Shown here: one piece after another, positions 17,286 to 25,335 of the stretch
Layout of the letters: each line of letters starts with the position of its first letter
How positions within the stretch are numbered: position 1 is the stretch's first letter
Source: Clostridiales bacterium
Lineage (GTDB): Bacteria > Bacillota > Clostridia > Saccharofermentanales > Saccharofermentanaceae
Direction: 5' to 3'
Assembly (NCBI GenBank): GCA_017551865.1
Contig: JAFZKB010000031.1
Location: 18,647 to 82,646 of the forward strand
DNA length: 64,000 nucleotides
Made by a program: the position numbers and the translations under genes
Notes under the pieces: generated by a model
Database searches by the model: none
What the model saw: the letters and a program-made list of their open reading frames with translations, nothing else
Told to the model about the DNA's origin: nothing

Positions 17286-18428
17286 ATGATCTCAGCAGTG
17301 ATTTTCGATTTGGACGGTGTGCTTCTCGACAGCGAGCCTTTTCATGACCAGACCACCACATCGATCCTCGAGAGCTACGGTGCCAAAGGCGCCTACGAAG
17401 CGATCCGCCCGTATGTGGGAAGATCCAGCGAGGATCTGTGGGCTGCCATGAAGACCAAATACGATATCCCGGCCTCCGTCGAAGATCTTGTCGAACTTCA
17501 GTGGAAGAAAAATGTGGCAGGGATCCCGGATTCCGGACTGGAGAGATCCGAAGGTCTTTCTGAGCTTTTAGATTACTGCCATGAAAAAGGAATACATATC
17601 GCAGTAGCTTCTTCCTCCCGGCAGGACTATGTGGAAGCGGTATTCGATCTTCTCGATCTGTGGAAATATGTGGAAGTATTTGCTACGGGCGCGGAAGTCG
17701 AAAACGGAAAACCGATGCCGGATATTTTCCTTCTGGCGGCGACAAGACTGGATATCGATCCGGAGCGCTGTCTCGTGATCGAAGATTCTACCGCAGGCGT
17801 GCAGGCCGGAAGAATGGCCGGAATGTATACGCTCGGCTATGAGAACCCGACTAGCGGCGGGCAGAACGTGAATGCGGCCGATGTCGTGATCAAGTCTCTT
17901 TCCGAGGTGCCGAAAATCATTGAACAGCTCTCTGAAGTGAAGATCCTGCCGGTCACCTCTCCGACCAGAAAAATGGCGGTCGTATCGCTCGCGCAGATCA
18001 TATGGAACGAGTGGTTTCCGTCGATCATTTGCCAGGAACAGGTCAACTACATGGTCGAGAAGTTTCAGAGCATGCCCGCGATCGATGAAGCGATCAGGGA
18101 AAAGGGCTATGAATACTTCCTCATGATCTTAGGAGATACGCCGATCGGATACATGGGTGTCGCACCGGACGACGGTGCACTGCTTTTAAGTAAACTCTAT
18201 CTTATGAAGCCGTTCCGCGGACAGAGAAGAAGCAACCTCTTTTTCGACAGAGCCGAAAAAGTGGCGAAAGAAAAGGGCTTTTCGAAAATCCGCTTATTCG
18301 TGAACCGGCATAACTATAATTCTATCCGCGTGTATCTGCGGAAGGGATATCGCATCGTGGAAGAGATCAAGACCGATATCGGCGATGGCTTTATCTGCGA
18401 TGACTTTCTGATGGAAAAGGAAATCTAA
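17286..18428 (+). CDS. HAD-family hydrolase fused to a GNAT acetyltransferase
   Basis: Two domains share one 380-residue chain. Residues 1-220 form a beta-phosphoglucomutase-like HAD hydrolase: the nucleophile motif FDLDGVLLDSE with Asp8 and Asp10, the motif SSSRQD in the middle and EDSTAGVQAGRMAGM near the end. Residues about 225-380 look like a GNAT N-acetyltransferase: KPFRGQRRSNLFFDRA for the acetyl-CoA loop, then NRHNYNSIRVYLRKGYRI. No frameshift separates them. Substrates are unknown; a sugar phosphate for the first and an amine for the second are only family expectations. It follows purF by 45 bases. Confidence 0.85.
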   Translation: MISAVIFDLDGVLLDSEPFHDQTTTSILESYGAKGAYEAIRPYVGRSSEDLWAAMKTKYDIPASVEDLVELQWKKNVAGIPDSGLERSEGLSELLDYCHEKGIHIAVASSSRQDYVEAVFDLLDLWKYVEVFATGAEVENGKPMPDIFLLAATRLDIDPERCLVIEDSTAGVQAGRMAGMYTLGYENPTSGGQNVNAADVVIKSLSEVPKIIEQLSEVKILPVTSPTRKMAVVSLAQIIWNEWFPSIICQEQVNYMVEKFQSMPAIDEAIREKGYEYFLMILGDTPIGYMGVAPDDGALLLSKLYLMKPFRGQRRSNLFFDRAEKVAKEKGFSKIRLFVNRHNYNSIRVYLRKGYRIVEEIKTDIGDGFICDDFLMEKEI

Positions 18429-18441
18429 GGAGGCAATCATC

Positions 18442-18675
18442 ATGAAGACGACAAAAAAGATCCTGAGCATACTTGTTGCGGCATCCGTGGTTTTAGGTTC
18501 CGCCGGCTGTAAAAAGAAGGGAAAGGATTTCTCTTACAAGTCGATCGAGAAAGTCATGGAAGAATACGATATCGAGGCCTACGATGATGTCGATGAATAT
18601 ACGGGGAGTCATCCGGAAGGCACAGACGGGCAGCCGAAATACCTGATGTGCAGCGGAGACGATGCCCAGGATTAA
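18442..18675 (+). CDS. Small lipoprotein
   Basis: A 77-residue precursor with a basic N-terminus, a hydrophobic stretch and a lipobox ending GSAGC (Cys23), so it should be lipid-anchored at the outer face of the membrane. The mature part is about 55 mostly acidic residues with no family I recognise. AAGGAGG lies just before ATG 18442, 13 bases after the HAD-GNAT gene, so the two are probably co-transcribed and end at the terminator at 18682. Confidence 0.75.
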   Translation: MKTTKKILSILVAASVVLGSAGCKKKGKDFSYKSIEKVMEEYDIEAYDDVDEYTGSHPEGTDGQPKYLMCSGDDAQD

Positions 18676-18681
18676 ATAGAT

Positions 18682-18714
18682 CGGGCGGAAGAAGAAACTT
18701 CCGCCCGTTTTTTT
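18682..18714 (+). terminator. Rho-independent terminator
   Basis: CGGGCGGAAG (18682-18691) and CTTCCGCCCG (18698-18707) form a perfect 10-bp stem with an AAGAAA loop and a following T run. Confidence 0.95.
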
Positions 18715-18799
18715 ATGCTATAATCGACGTCGATAAACGAGAAAAACGGCGAAAATCGACGAATTTTTGAAAATTCGTGAGATTTTTTAAGAAAAAGTG

Positions 18800-18828
18800 T
18801 TGACATAACCTCCTTACGCATATATTAT
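18800..18828 (+). promoter_or_regulatory. SigA-type promoter of rplM-rpsI
   Basis: TTGACA (18800-18805), a 17-base spacer and TATTAT (18823-18828). Confidence 0.85.
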
Positions 18829-18831
18829 AGG

Positions 18832-18902
18832 GAAGCGCCCAAAAGAAAGGGCTTCGTGCGTGGATTGCTCACGCGAACTATTTTAGGAGGAAAAAGTCCA
18901 TT
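18832..18902 (+). promoter_or_regulatory. Structured 5' leader of rplM (L13-leader-like)
   Basis: Between the promoter and rplM, GAAGCGCCC can pair with GGGCTTC around AAAAGAAA, and GCGTG with CACGC around GATTGCT. Firmicute rplM operons often carry an L13 leader through which the ribosomal protein represses its own mRNA; position and two-stem layout fit, but I cannot confirm the consensus by eye. Confidence 0.55.
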
Positions 18903-19337
18903 ATGAAGACATTTGTTGCTACACCATCAAATATCGAGAGAAAATGGTACGTAGTTGATGCTTCCGGCAAGACACTTGGTCGTCTGGCTACTGAAGTTGC
19001 AACTGTTCTGCGCGGTAAGAATAAGCCGACATACACACCTTTCATCGATACAGGAGATTATGTAATCGTCATCAATGCAAGCAAGCTCGTTCTCACAGGT
19101 AACAAGCTTGACAAGAAGATGTACCGTTATCACACAGGCTATGCAGGCGGTCTCAAGGAGACAACCTACAGAAAGCTCATGGATACGAAGCCGGAGAAGG
19201 CTTTCGAGTTGGCAGTGAAGGGTATGCTCCCGAAGAATGCTCTCGGACGTCAGATGTTCAAGAAGCTGAAGGTTTATGCAGGCGCTGAGCACGATCACGC
19301 TGCACAGAAGCCGGAAGTCCTGAACTTCGAAAGCTAA
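18903..19337 (+). CDS. rplM: 50S ribosomal protein L13
   Basis: Structural protein of the large ribosomal subunit, and an early assembly protein that binds 23S rRNA. The 144 residues include the family signature region ([19 protein letters not shown] and [19 protein letters not shown]). It starts after TTTAGGAGGAAAAAG and is followed 20 bases later by rpsI in the usual L13-S9 pair. Confidence 0.98.
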   Translation: MKTFVATPSNIERKWYVVDASGKTLGRLATEVATVLRGKNKPTYTPFIDTGDYVIVINASKLVLTGNKLDKKMYRYHTGYAGGLKETTYRKLMDTKPEKAFELAVKGMLPKNALGRQMFKKLKVYAGAEHDHAAQKPEVLNFES

Positions 19338-19357
19338 TATAGGGAGGAATAAGATAC

Positions 19358-19765
19358 ATGGCTAAGAAAGCTACTAAAGTTTACTTCTATGGCACAGGTC
19401 GTCGTAAGAATGCTGTAGCATGCGTACGTCTTCTTCCTGGCACAGGTAAGATCACTATCAACGATAAGGATATGGACGATTACTTCGGTCTCGATACTCT
19501 GAAGCTCATCGTTCGTCAGCCGCTCGTAGCAACAGCTACAGAAGGCAAGTTCGACATCATCTGCAAGGCTATCGGCGGCGGTATTGCCGGTCAGGCCGGT
19601 GCGATCCGTCACGGTATCTCCCGTGCTCTGGTTCAGGCAGATGAAGAGGCTTACAAGTCCATCCTTAAGAAGGCCGGTTTCCTCACACGTGATGCACGTA
19701 TGAAGGAAAGAAAGAAACCGGGTCTCAAGAAAGCTCGTAAGGCTTCCCAGTTCAGTAAGCGTTAA
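19358..19765 (+). CDS. rpsI: 30S ribosomal protein S9
   Basis: Small-subunit protein whose C-terminal tail reaches the decoding site. The 135 residues contain the signature [19 protein letters not shown] and end in the conserved basic tail with a terminal SKR sequence. Ribosome binding site AGGGAGGAA. It is the second gene of the rplM-rpsI operon and is followed by a strong terminator. Confidence 0.98.
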   Translation: MAKKATKVYFYGTGRRKNAVACVRLLPGTGKITINDKDMDDYFGLDTLKLIVRQPLVATATEGKFDIICKAIGGGIAGQAGAIRHGISRALVQADEEAYKSILKKAGFLTRDARMKERKKPGLKKARKASQFSKR

Positions 19766-19817
19766 TCGGAGGTTCACTTCGGTTTGCGTCTTCGGACGAG
19801 ATTCAAGTTGCTTTTTC

Positions 19818-19850
19818 AAAAGGACCGTTCCCAAGTGGAACGGTCCTTTT
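19818..19850 (+). terminator. Rho-independent terminator of rplM-rpsI
   Basis: AAAAGGACCGTTCC (19818-19831) pairs perfectly with GGAACGGTCCTTTT (19837-19850) around a five-base loop. Confidence 0.96.
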
Positions 19851-19965
19851 TCCGTATCCTGATGCAACCTGTGTATCCAATAAGTGCAGACTGTGCAAAA
19901 GCCCTTGTAAACAGGGGATTTATCGATAGAATAAAATCATCAGCAAGCGAAAGGAAGATGGCAAG

Positions 19966-20418
19966 ATGAAGATCCGGCTGAATATTTCTGACGGACATTA
20001 CGAAGAAGTGAAAAAGAAACTTCTCGATGCCGGTTTTGAAATCGGTGACGAAGGCGAATTTGTCCTTTCTGAATCCGTCGATCACGGCGCATCTTTTGTC
20101 ATCGCCAGAGACGAAGAAGGAAGAAAGGTCCATGTCACTCCCGATAACATTATCTATATCGAGAGCTTTGGACACGATGTGGAAGTGCACACCACGGAGG
20201 GTACCTTCTTAGCTTCGGACCGCTTGTACCAGCTGGCGGAAACACTTCCCCGGGAGCAGTTTGCCCGAGTCAGTAATTCTGTCATTATCTCGAGAAAACA
20301 TGTCACGAAGATCCGCCCGTCCCTGTCCATGAAGTTTGTTCTGACGATGGACGACGGCACGATCGTCGATGTGACGAGAAGTTATTACTATGCATTTAAG
20401 GAGTTCTTCGGGATCTGA
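19966..20418 (+). CDS. LytTR-domain DNA-binding protein
   Basis: A 150-residue regulator with a short N-terminal region (about 1-50, no receiver domain) and a C-terminal LytTR DNA-binding domain (about 55-150). The latter is recognised by IIYIESFGHDVEVHTTEGTF, RVSNSVIISRKHV and a final RSYYYAFKEFF. Such stand-alone LytTR proteins often pair with a membrane protein that controls them. The next gene, 30 bases downstream, encodes a membrane protein and fits that pattern. The ribosome binding site is AAAGGAAG before ATG 19966. Confidence 0.88.
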   Translation: MKIRLNISDGHYEEVKKKLLDAGFEIGDEGEFVLSESVDHGASFVIARDEEGRKVHVTPDNIIYIESFGHDVEVHTTEGTFLASDRLYQLAETLPREQFARVSNSVIISRKHVTKIRPSLSMKFVLTMDDGTIVDVTRSYYYAFKEFFGI

Positions 20419-20448
20419 CCCGGAGATCGTGATACGGAGGTGAAGCAA

Positions 20449-21492
20449 ATGTTTATTCTTGATTCAGCGGAAGCTGACAGAACGTTGGGTTTGACTGCAA
20501 TAACCATTTTAGTGATCGGAACGATTATTCTGGTTGGGTTTCTGGTATTTATTATTTCCCGCCGGATGTATACGGCCCATCTGAACCGTGTGGTGGAAGG
20601 AACGGAAAGAGACCTGCATACGCGGGTTGCGGATCCGCTGACAGTGGCGAAAGTCATCTTTGCTATCTGCATGATGATCCTGATGATATGGACGATGGTC
20701 ACGGTCAGCGATATCAAAGCGGAGCTGGAGACTGTAAGAAACGAGATAAGAAACAACGAAGTTGTCGTGAATATCCCGGAAAACAGGGGAGAGTCTTCGA
20801 ATTCTCTCGTTCATGACTGCTCCTATTCTTTCGGTGAGATCGATACAGAGAAGAAAACGATCGATGTGCTTTTTACCGTCGTTCCCAAAGAGGTCACTTC
20901 CGATTCGGAACTGTCTGTTTCGTGGGGTGGGATGGTCGCTGAACTGAAGGCCGTTGGTGGAAGCTATAAGGGAAGCCTGGCTGCACCTGTGTTCACTTAT
21001 GTAGATGAATCACCGGTGCTCACGATCCAACGCGGGGACATCCTGAAGACCGAGATATTAAGCTGCGGACCCTATGGATCTCCGGCATCAGAATTATTCG
21101 GAGAATTCTTATTCGATGTCACTGCCGATCCCGATGCAGGAAGGAAAAAAGTTGAACTGGTTTCAAACGGAGAGATCAATTCCAAAGAAGGGATCCTGCA
21201 GGAGAAAAACGTCCGAAGTGTCTGTGTGGTGCTCCGTACAGGAGATAAGGAATTAAAGCGCTGTCCCGTAGAAATGGATGGAGAATATGCCCAAACAAAT
21301 GTTACAGGTGTGTATGAGGTCGGAGCGGGAAATTCTCTGGATATAGATCTGGAGATCGTAATGGATTACGGCTGGACTGTTACCATATCGCTTGGAAGTG
21401 TTGAACCGGGCTCAGAAGAAAATGCATTTTACGCAGATTCGAATACTATGACAGTAACAGATAAAGACGGAAAAGTGATCTATAAAAGATAA
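20449..21492 (+). CDS. Membrane protein of unknown function, partner of a LytTR gene
   Basis: I do not recognise a family. The 347 residues include two hydrophobic segments (LTAITILVIGTIILVGFLVF, about 13-34, and VIFAICMMILMIWTMVTV, about 69-87). A soluble C-terminal part of about 250 residues is probably extracytoplasmic and beta-rich. I start at ATG 20449 because GGAGG (20436-20440) would overlap the alternative GTG at 20440. It lies directly after the LytTR gene and before a terminator, so the two probably form one operon. It is larger than the DUF3021 partners usual for LytTR genes. Confidence 0.75.
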   Translation: MFILDSAEADRTLGLTAITILVIGTIILVGFLVFIISRRMYTAHLNRVVEGTERDLHTRVADPLTVAKVIFAICMMILMIWTMVTVSDIKAELETVRNEIRNNEVVVNIPENRGESSNSLVHDCSYSFGEIDTEKKTIDVLFTVVPKEVTSDSELSVSWGGMVAELKAVGGSYKGSLAAPVFTYVDESPVLTIQRGDILKTEILSCGPYGSPASELFGEFLFDVTADPDAGRKKVELVSNGEINSKEGILQEKNVRSVCVVLRTGDKELKRCPVEMDGEYAQTNVTGVYEVGAGNSLDIDLEIVMDYGWTVTISLGSVEPGSEENAFYADSNTMTVTDKDGKVIYKR

Positions 21493-21521
21493 AAGAAAAC
21501 AACGCAAATAGCTTAAGCGAA

Positions 21522-21554
21522 GCGGGCGGGAATTGTATTTCCGCTCGCTTTTTG
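21522..21554 (+). terminator. Rho-independent terminator
   Basis: GCGGGCGGGAA pairs with TTTCCGCTCGC (two G-U pairs) followed by TTTTT. Confidence 0.85.
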
Positions 21555-21671
21555 GCACAATAGGGGGCAGAAAATGACAAAATGCGCCGTAAGGCGGGAC
21601 CGGGGATGAAAAGAGAACTTCCCCGGACGCGCAGGAAGATGGTATATGGCGCGCCTTAGAAAGAGGAAAAG

Positions 21672-23084
21672 ATGATCATTTATAATGCGCAGATCTATAC
21701 GATGGAATCCGAAGAGCCGATCTCTGACGGCTATGTGATCTTCGACAGAAAGAAGATACTGGAAATCGGCACCGGAGACGGATGGCAGGCTTTCCTGGAC
21801 AAGGCCGGAAAGGAAGATCCGGATCTTTATGTGCGGCGTGATTTTGCTGAAAATGATGAGAAGACGGAACTTCTGCGTACGATCGATGCCAAAGGAGCAA
21901 GACTCTATCCCGGATTTATCGATGCCCACTCGCATCTGGGTCTTTTCGATGATGGACTTACGGACGAAGGGTCGGACGGAAATGAGATCGTATCTCCGAT
22001 CTCCCCGGATCTTCGGGCGATCGATGGCATGCATAACGGCGATCCTTGCTTCCGCGAAGCAAAAGAAGGCGGGGTCACGCTGGTGGCGGCAGGTCCCGGA
22101 TCTGCCAATATCGTCGGCGGCCAGTTCGCGCTTGTGAAGACATATGAAAAGACCATCGACCGGGCACTGGTCGATCCGTTCATTGCCATGAAGGCCGCGC
22201 TCGGAGAGAACCCGAAGATGTGCTACGGCAAGGAGAATAAAGCCCCGCAGACCCGTATGGGAAATGCAGCCCTTCTCCGTGGTGTACTCTCGGAAGCGAT
22301 CGAATACTACGAAAAAAAGCAGCAGTCCGAAGAAAAGTGGGCGGAGTATAACGAGGCGGTCGCATCGGCGAAGAAGGAGTCTTCAGAAGGAAAGAACGGA
22401 AGATCCTCAAAGGAAGATAAAGACGACAAGCCGGAGCGACCGGATGTTTTCGAGAAGGATCTGGAGCTTGAGGCCATGATCACCGTGATCCTCGGGCAGA
22501 AGCCGCTGAAGATCCATGCCCACCGCCAGGATGATATCCTGACGGCCGTACGTATCGCGAATGAATTCCGTCTCAAATATACGCTCGATCATTGCACAGA
22601 GGGGCATCTGATCGCAGATGTCCTTAAGGAAGAATACGAGGACGGTAAAGGCGACAATCGCGGAAAAGGGATCTTTTCAGAGGAAGGAAAGCCCTCGGGC
22701 GGTAAGCTTCTGGGCATTATCGTCGGGCCGGTCATCGGGGATAGAAGCAAGCCGGAACTGAGTAATCTCAGCCTGAAAACGGCCGGCATCCTCGAAAAGG
22801 AAGGCCTTCCGGTGGCGATCATGACGGATCACCCCTGTGTGCCGGAACAGTATCTCCCGCTCTCGGCCGCGCTGGCGAAAAAAGGCGGCATGTCCGAACA
22901 GGGCGCACTGGAAGCGATTACCATCCGGGCCGCCGAGATCCTCGGTGTCTCTGACCGCTATGGCTCGCTTTCCGAAGGAAAAGCACCGGACATGGTGCTT
23001 ATGTCAGGAAGTCCGCTGTCTCTGGAAAGCGACATCCTCCTCGTCATCGGATCCGGACGCATCGTCGCGGATAGCAGATCGTAA
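21672..23084 (+). CDS. Amidohydrolase, imidazolonepropionase-like
   Basis: A 470-residue metal-dependent hydrolase of the amidohydrolase superfamily. The first metal ligands are in GFIDAHSHLG; further candidate ligands are in KIHAHRQDD, LDHCTEGH and MTDHPCVP. The composite beta-sandwich ends read MIIYNAQIYTM at the N-terminus and GKAPDMVLMSG at the C-terminus. Residues about 220-265 are a Lys/Glu/Ser-rich insertion (SSEGKNGRSSKEDKDDKPER) that looks like a flexible loop. The substrate is unknown. AAAGAGGAAAAG precedes ATG 21672, and tsaE follows after 18 bases. Confidence 0.85.
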   Translation: MIIYNAQIYTMESEEPISDGYVIFDRKKILEIGTGDGWQAFLDKAGKEDPDLYVRRDFAENDEKTELLRTIDAKGARLYPGFIDAHSHLGLFDDGLTDEGSDGNEIVSPISPDLRAIDGMHNGDPCFREAKEGGVTLVAAGPGSANIVGGQFALVKTYEKTIDRALVDPFIAMKAALGENPKMCYGKENKAPQTRMGNAALLRGVLSEAIEYYEKKQQSEEKWAEYNEAVASAKKESSEGKNGRSSKEDKDDKPERPDVFEKDLELEAMITVILGQKPLKIHAHRQDDILTAVRIANEFRLKYTLDHCTEGHLIADVLKEEYEDGKGDNRGKGIFSEEGKPSGGKLLGIIVGPVIGDRSKPELSNLSLKTAGILEKEGLPVAIMTDHPCVPEQYLPLSAALAKKGGMSEQGALEAITIRAAEILGVSDRYGSLSEGKAPDMVLMSGSPLSLESDILLVIGSGRIVADSRS

Positions 23085-23102
23085 GAAGAAGGCATAGAAC
23101 AT

Positions 23103-23609
23103 ATGACGGTTTGGAAGACAGTTAGTACATCAGTTGAGATGACCGAAAAACTCGGCGAGGCGATCGGAAAAGTGGCCGCGCCCTTTGATGTCATCACCCT
23201 CGACGGGGACCTGGGCGCCGGAAAGACGGCATTTACGAGGGGGCTTGCCCGCGGGATGGGTCTTTCTTCGAGAGTAACGAGCCCGACATTTACGATCGTT
23301 AACGAATATAACGATCAGCAGGGCGTCCCGAGGCTTTTTCACTTTGATACTTACCGCCTCTCCTGTGTTGATGATTTCTACGACGCGGGACTGGATGAAT
23401 ACTTCGACCGCGAAGGCGTCTGCGCCATCGAGTGGAGCTCTGTGATCGCGGAGGCTCTTCCGGAGGAACGTATTGCACTTTCCATCTCGGGGAACGATAA
23501 TACCAGAGAAATCAGTATATCCTTCCCGGACCGCTTGAACGAAGCGTTTTCGAAGGTAAAGGAGACTATGGAAAAGGAGGGCATGCGCTTTGAAGATCCT
23601 GGCATGTGA
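23103..23609 (+). CDS. tsaE: tRNA threonylcarbamoyladenosine synthesis ATPase
   Basis: ATPase that assists TsaB-TsaD in adding threonylcarbamoyl to A37 of tRNAs that read ANN codons. At 168 residues it is of typical length. It has the Walker A motif GDLGAGKT at residues 35-42, then SPTFTIVNEY, HFDTYRL and CAIEWSS, all characteristic of TsaE. It overlaps tsaB by 20 bases. tsaD is not in the window. Confidence 0.95.
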   Translation: MTVWKTVSTSVEMTEKLGEAIGKVAAPFDVITLDGDLGAGKTAFTRGLARGMGLSSRVTSPTFTIVNEYNDQQGVPRLFHFDTYRLSCVDDFYDAGLDEYFDREGVCAIEWSSVIAEALPEERIALSISGNDNTREISISFPDRLNEAFSKVKETMEKEGMRFEDPGM

Positions 23610-24375
23610 TACATCTAACCGCGCCTGCTCAGTGTGCCTCTGGGAAGACGGAAAACTCATCGACAAAAGATATAGAAACGACGGTCTTACCCATTCGCAG
23701 ACCTTTATGCCCCAGATGCATGATCTTATGGAAAAGAACCGTTCCACTTACGAAGAGCTGGACGCTCTGGCCTGCACGGTCGGCCCCGGATCTTTTACCG
23801 GAATCCGCATCGGTGTTTCGGCGGTAAAGACCATGGCGATGGTATTGGAAAAACCGGCCATCCCTGTCTCTTCTTTAGAAGCGATGGCGTTTTCTTTTCA
23901 GGAAGAAGATGCGCTCATCGTCCCGCTCATCGACTGCCGAAATAAAAGAGCCTGGGGAGCCGCGTACTATAAGGGAGAGAAAGTCCTGCCCGAAGTGGCT
24001 TCTGATATAAGTTCCATCCGAAAAGACTGCCTCGATTTCCGGAAGAAAGAGCTTCCGGGAAAGAAGATCCTGCTGATCGGGACCGGCGCAAAGCTTTTCC
24101 TCGAAGAAGAAAATGAAGATGTGGAATACCGGGATGGCTTCGATGAGATCCTGCCGGAAAATGTAGCCGCTGTGGCAGAGAAAAGCGCATTGGCAGCAAC
24201 CGGTGCTGACGGCAATAAGGAAGCTAAGGCGATAAAAGAGTCCCTTCTTTCGAGATACCCTGCAGCGGCGCTGATGCCCGTGTACCTTTCGAAGACCCAG
24301 GCCGAGAGAACGGCGGCGGAGCAGGGGAAGGAGACAAAAGAGATCCCGATCCGCTACTACAGCACGAACGACTGA
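23590..24375 (+). CDS. tsaB: tRNA threonylcarbamoyladenosine synthesis protein TsaB
   Basis: Inactive-kinase-fold partner of TsaD in threonylcarbamoyl-adenosine synthesis. It has the ASKHA-fold N-terminus KILACDTSNRACSVCLW and the conserved GPGSFTGIRIGVSAVKTMA. The start is TTG 23590, with GGAGG at 23576-23580 inside tsaE. The TTG reading gives the expected N-terminus MKILACDTS. The 261 residues are slightly longer than average. The order tsaE-tsaB-rimI is the classic one. Confidence 0.94.
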   Translation: MKILACDTSNRACSVCLWEDGKLIDKRYRNDGLTHSQTFMPQMHDLMEKNRSTYEELDALACTVGPGSFTGIRIGVSAVKTMAMVLEKPAIPVSSLEAMAFSFQEEDALIVPLIDCRNKRAWGAAYYKGEKVLPEVASDISSIRKDCLDFRKKELPGKKILLIGTGAKLFLEEENEDVEYRDGFDEILPENVAAVAEKSALAATGADGNKEAKAIKESLLSRYPAAALMPVYLSKTQAERTAAEQGKETKEIPIRYYSTND

Positions 24376-24435
24376 AGATAGGCAGGAACGATTGCGGCGC
24401 CGAAGACCGCACCATGAAAAGAAAGGAGATCCCCC

Positions 24436-24885
24436 ATGCTTCTCACTTTTGAACGAGCGAAAAAAGAAGATCTCGAAGAGATCCATGAGATCGAAGTCGC
24501 TTCTTTTCCGGACCCATGGAGCGTAGATTCCCTGTGGACGTTCGCATCGGATGAGCAGGTGAGGACGCTTATCACGGCAAGAGATATGGAAAGCGGGGAA
24601 CTGGTCGGATACTATGCGCTCCAGTATGTCCTTGACGAGGCGGAGATCGCCATCATCGCCGTAAAGAGAAAGTTCAGGCGACAGGGACTGGGAAGAAGGA
24701 TCCTCGAGGAGATAAAGTCCTTTGCGATCGGCCAGAAGATCCATAAGATCCACCTGGAAGTGCGGTCCGAAAATGAGGCGGCCGTGCACCTTTACAGAAG
24801 CTTCGGATTCCTTGAAGTCGGACGCAGAAAGAACTATTACGAAGACCCGAAAGACGACGCGATACTCTTCTGTTTGTCTATTTGA
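24436..24885 (+). CDS. rimI: Ribosomal protein S18 alanine N-acetyltransferase
   Basis: GNAT acetyltransferase that acetylates the N-terminus of ribosomal protein S18. The 149 residues show the acetyl-CoA loop RRQGLGRRILEEI (about residues 79-91) and the RimI-type end VRSENEAAVHLYRSFGFLEVGRRKNYY. It lies directly after tsaB, its usual place. AAGGAG is before ATG 24436. Confidence 0.92.
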   Translation: MLLTFERAKKEDLEEIHEIEVASFPDPWSVDSLWTFASDEQVRTLITARDMESGELVGYYALQYVLDEAEIAIIAVKRKFRRQGLGRRILEEIKSFAIGQKIHKIHLEVRSENEAAVHLYRSFGFLEVGRRKNYYEDPKDDAILFCLSI

Positions 24886-24965
24886 CAGATTGACAAGAAA
24901 ATTCCGCCGAAGACCGCGTGTTTGTCGCAAAAACACGAAATTGAGAATGGGCGTCGGGCAAACGA

Positions 24966-24994
24966 TTGACATTGAACATAACTGTCCATATACT
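24966..24994 (+). promoter_or_regulatory. SigA-type promoter of the crh-like gene and uvrC
   Basis: TTGACA (24966-24971), a 17-base spacer and TATACT (24989-24994). It gives a leader of about 70 bases before the HPr-like gene. Confidence 0.88.
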
Positions 24995-25071
24995 TTGCTT
25001 GTAGCATAAAAACGGAAGTTTGCGCAACTTGGGGCAAACAGGAATATACGAACCTTTCAGGAGGAAGAAAC

Positions 25072-25335
25072 ATGGTTTCTCAGACAGTTACTTTTCAGTG
25101 CGACGAAGCGCTCCAGATGAAGGCGGTTGCGATCCTTATTCAGAAGGCTTCTGCATTTAAGAGCAGCATATATCTCACCAGATCCGGCAGACGCGCGAAC
25201 GCGAAGAGCCTTCTCGGCGTTATGTCTCTGGGGATCGAGAACGATGCAGAGATCGAAGTTACCGCTGACGGCGTAGATCAGGAAGAAGCCATTGAAGCAT
25301 TGATCGGATATCTTAATGATCCGAAGATCCAATGA
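25072..25335 (+). CDS. Crh-like HPr-family protein lacking the phosphoacceptor histidine
   Basis: The 87 residues have the HPr fold and align with HPr without gaps. At position 15, where HPr carries the phosphoacceptor His, this protein has Gln (ALQMKA in place of the HPr consensus GIHARP). Position 17 is Lys instead of Arg. The regulatory serine is kept as Ser46 in AKSLLGVMSLGI. Gln15 with Ser46 is the pattern of Bacillus Crh, which cannot transfer phosphate to sugars but, when phosphorylated on Ser46 by HPr kinase, is a co-repressor of CcpA. So this is probably a regulator and not a PTS carrier. Its stop overlaps the uvrC start (ATGA). Confidence 0.88.
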   Translation: MVSQTVTFQCDEALQMKAVAILIQKASAFKSSIYLTRSGRRANAKSLLGVMSLGIENDAEIEVTADGVDQEEAIEALIGYLNDPKIQ

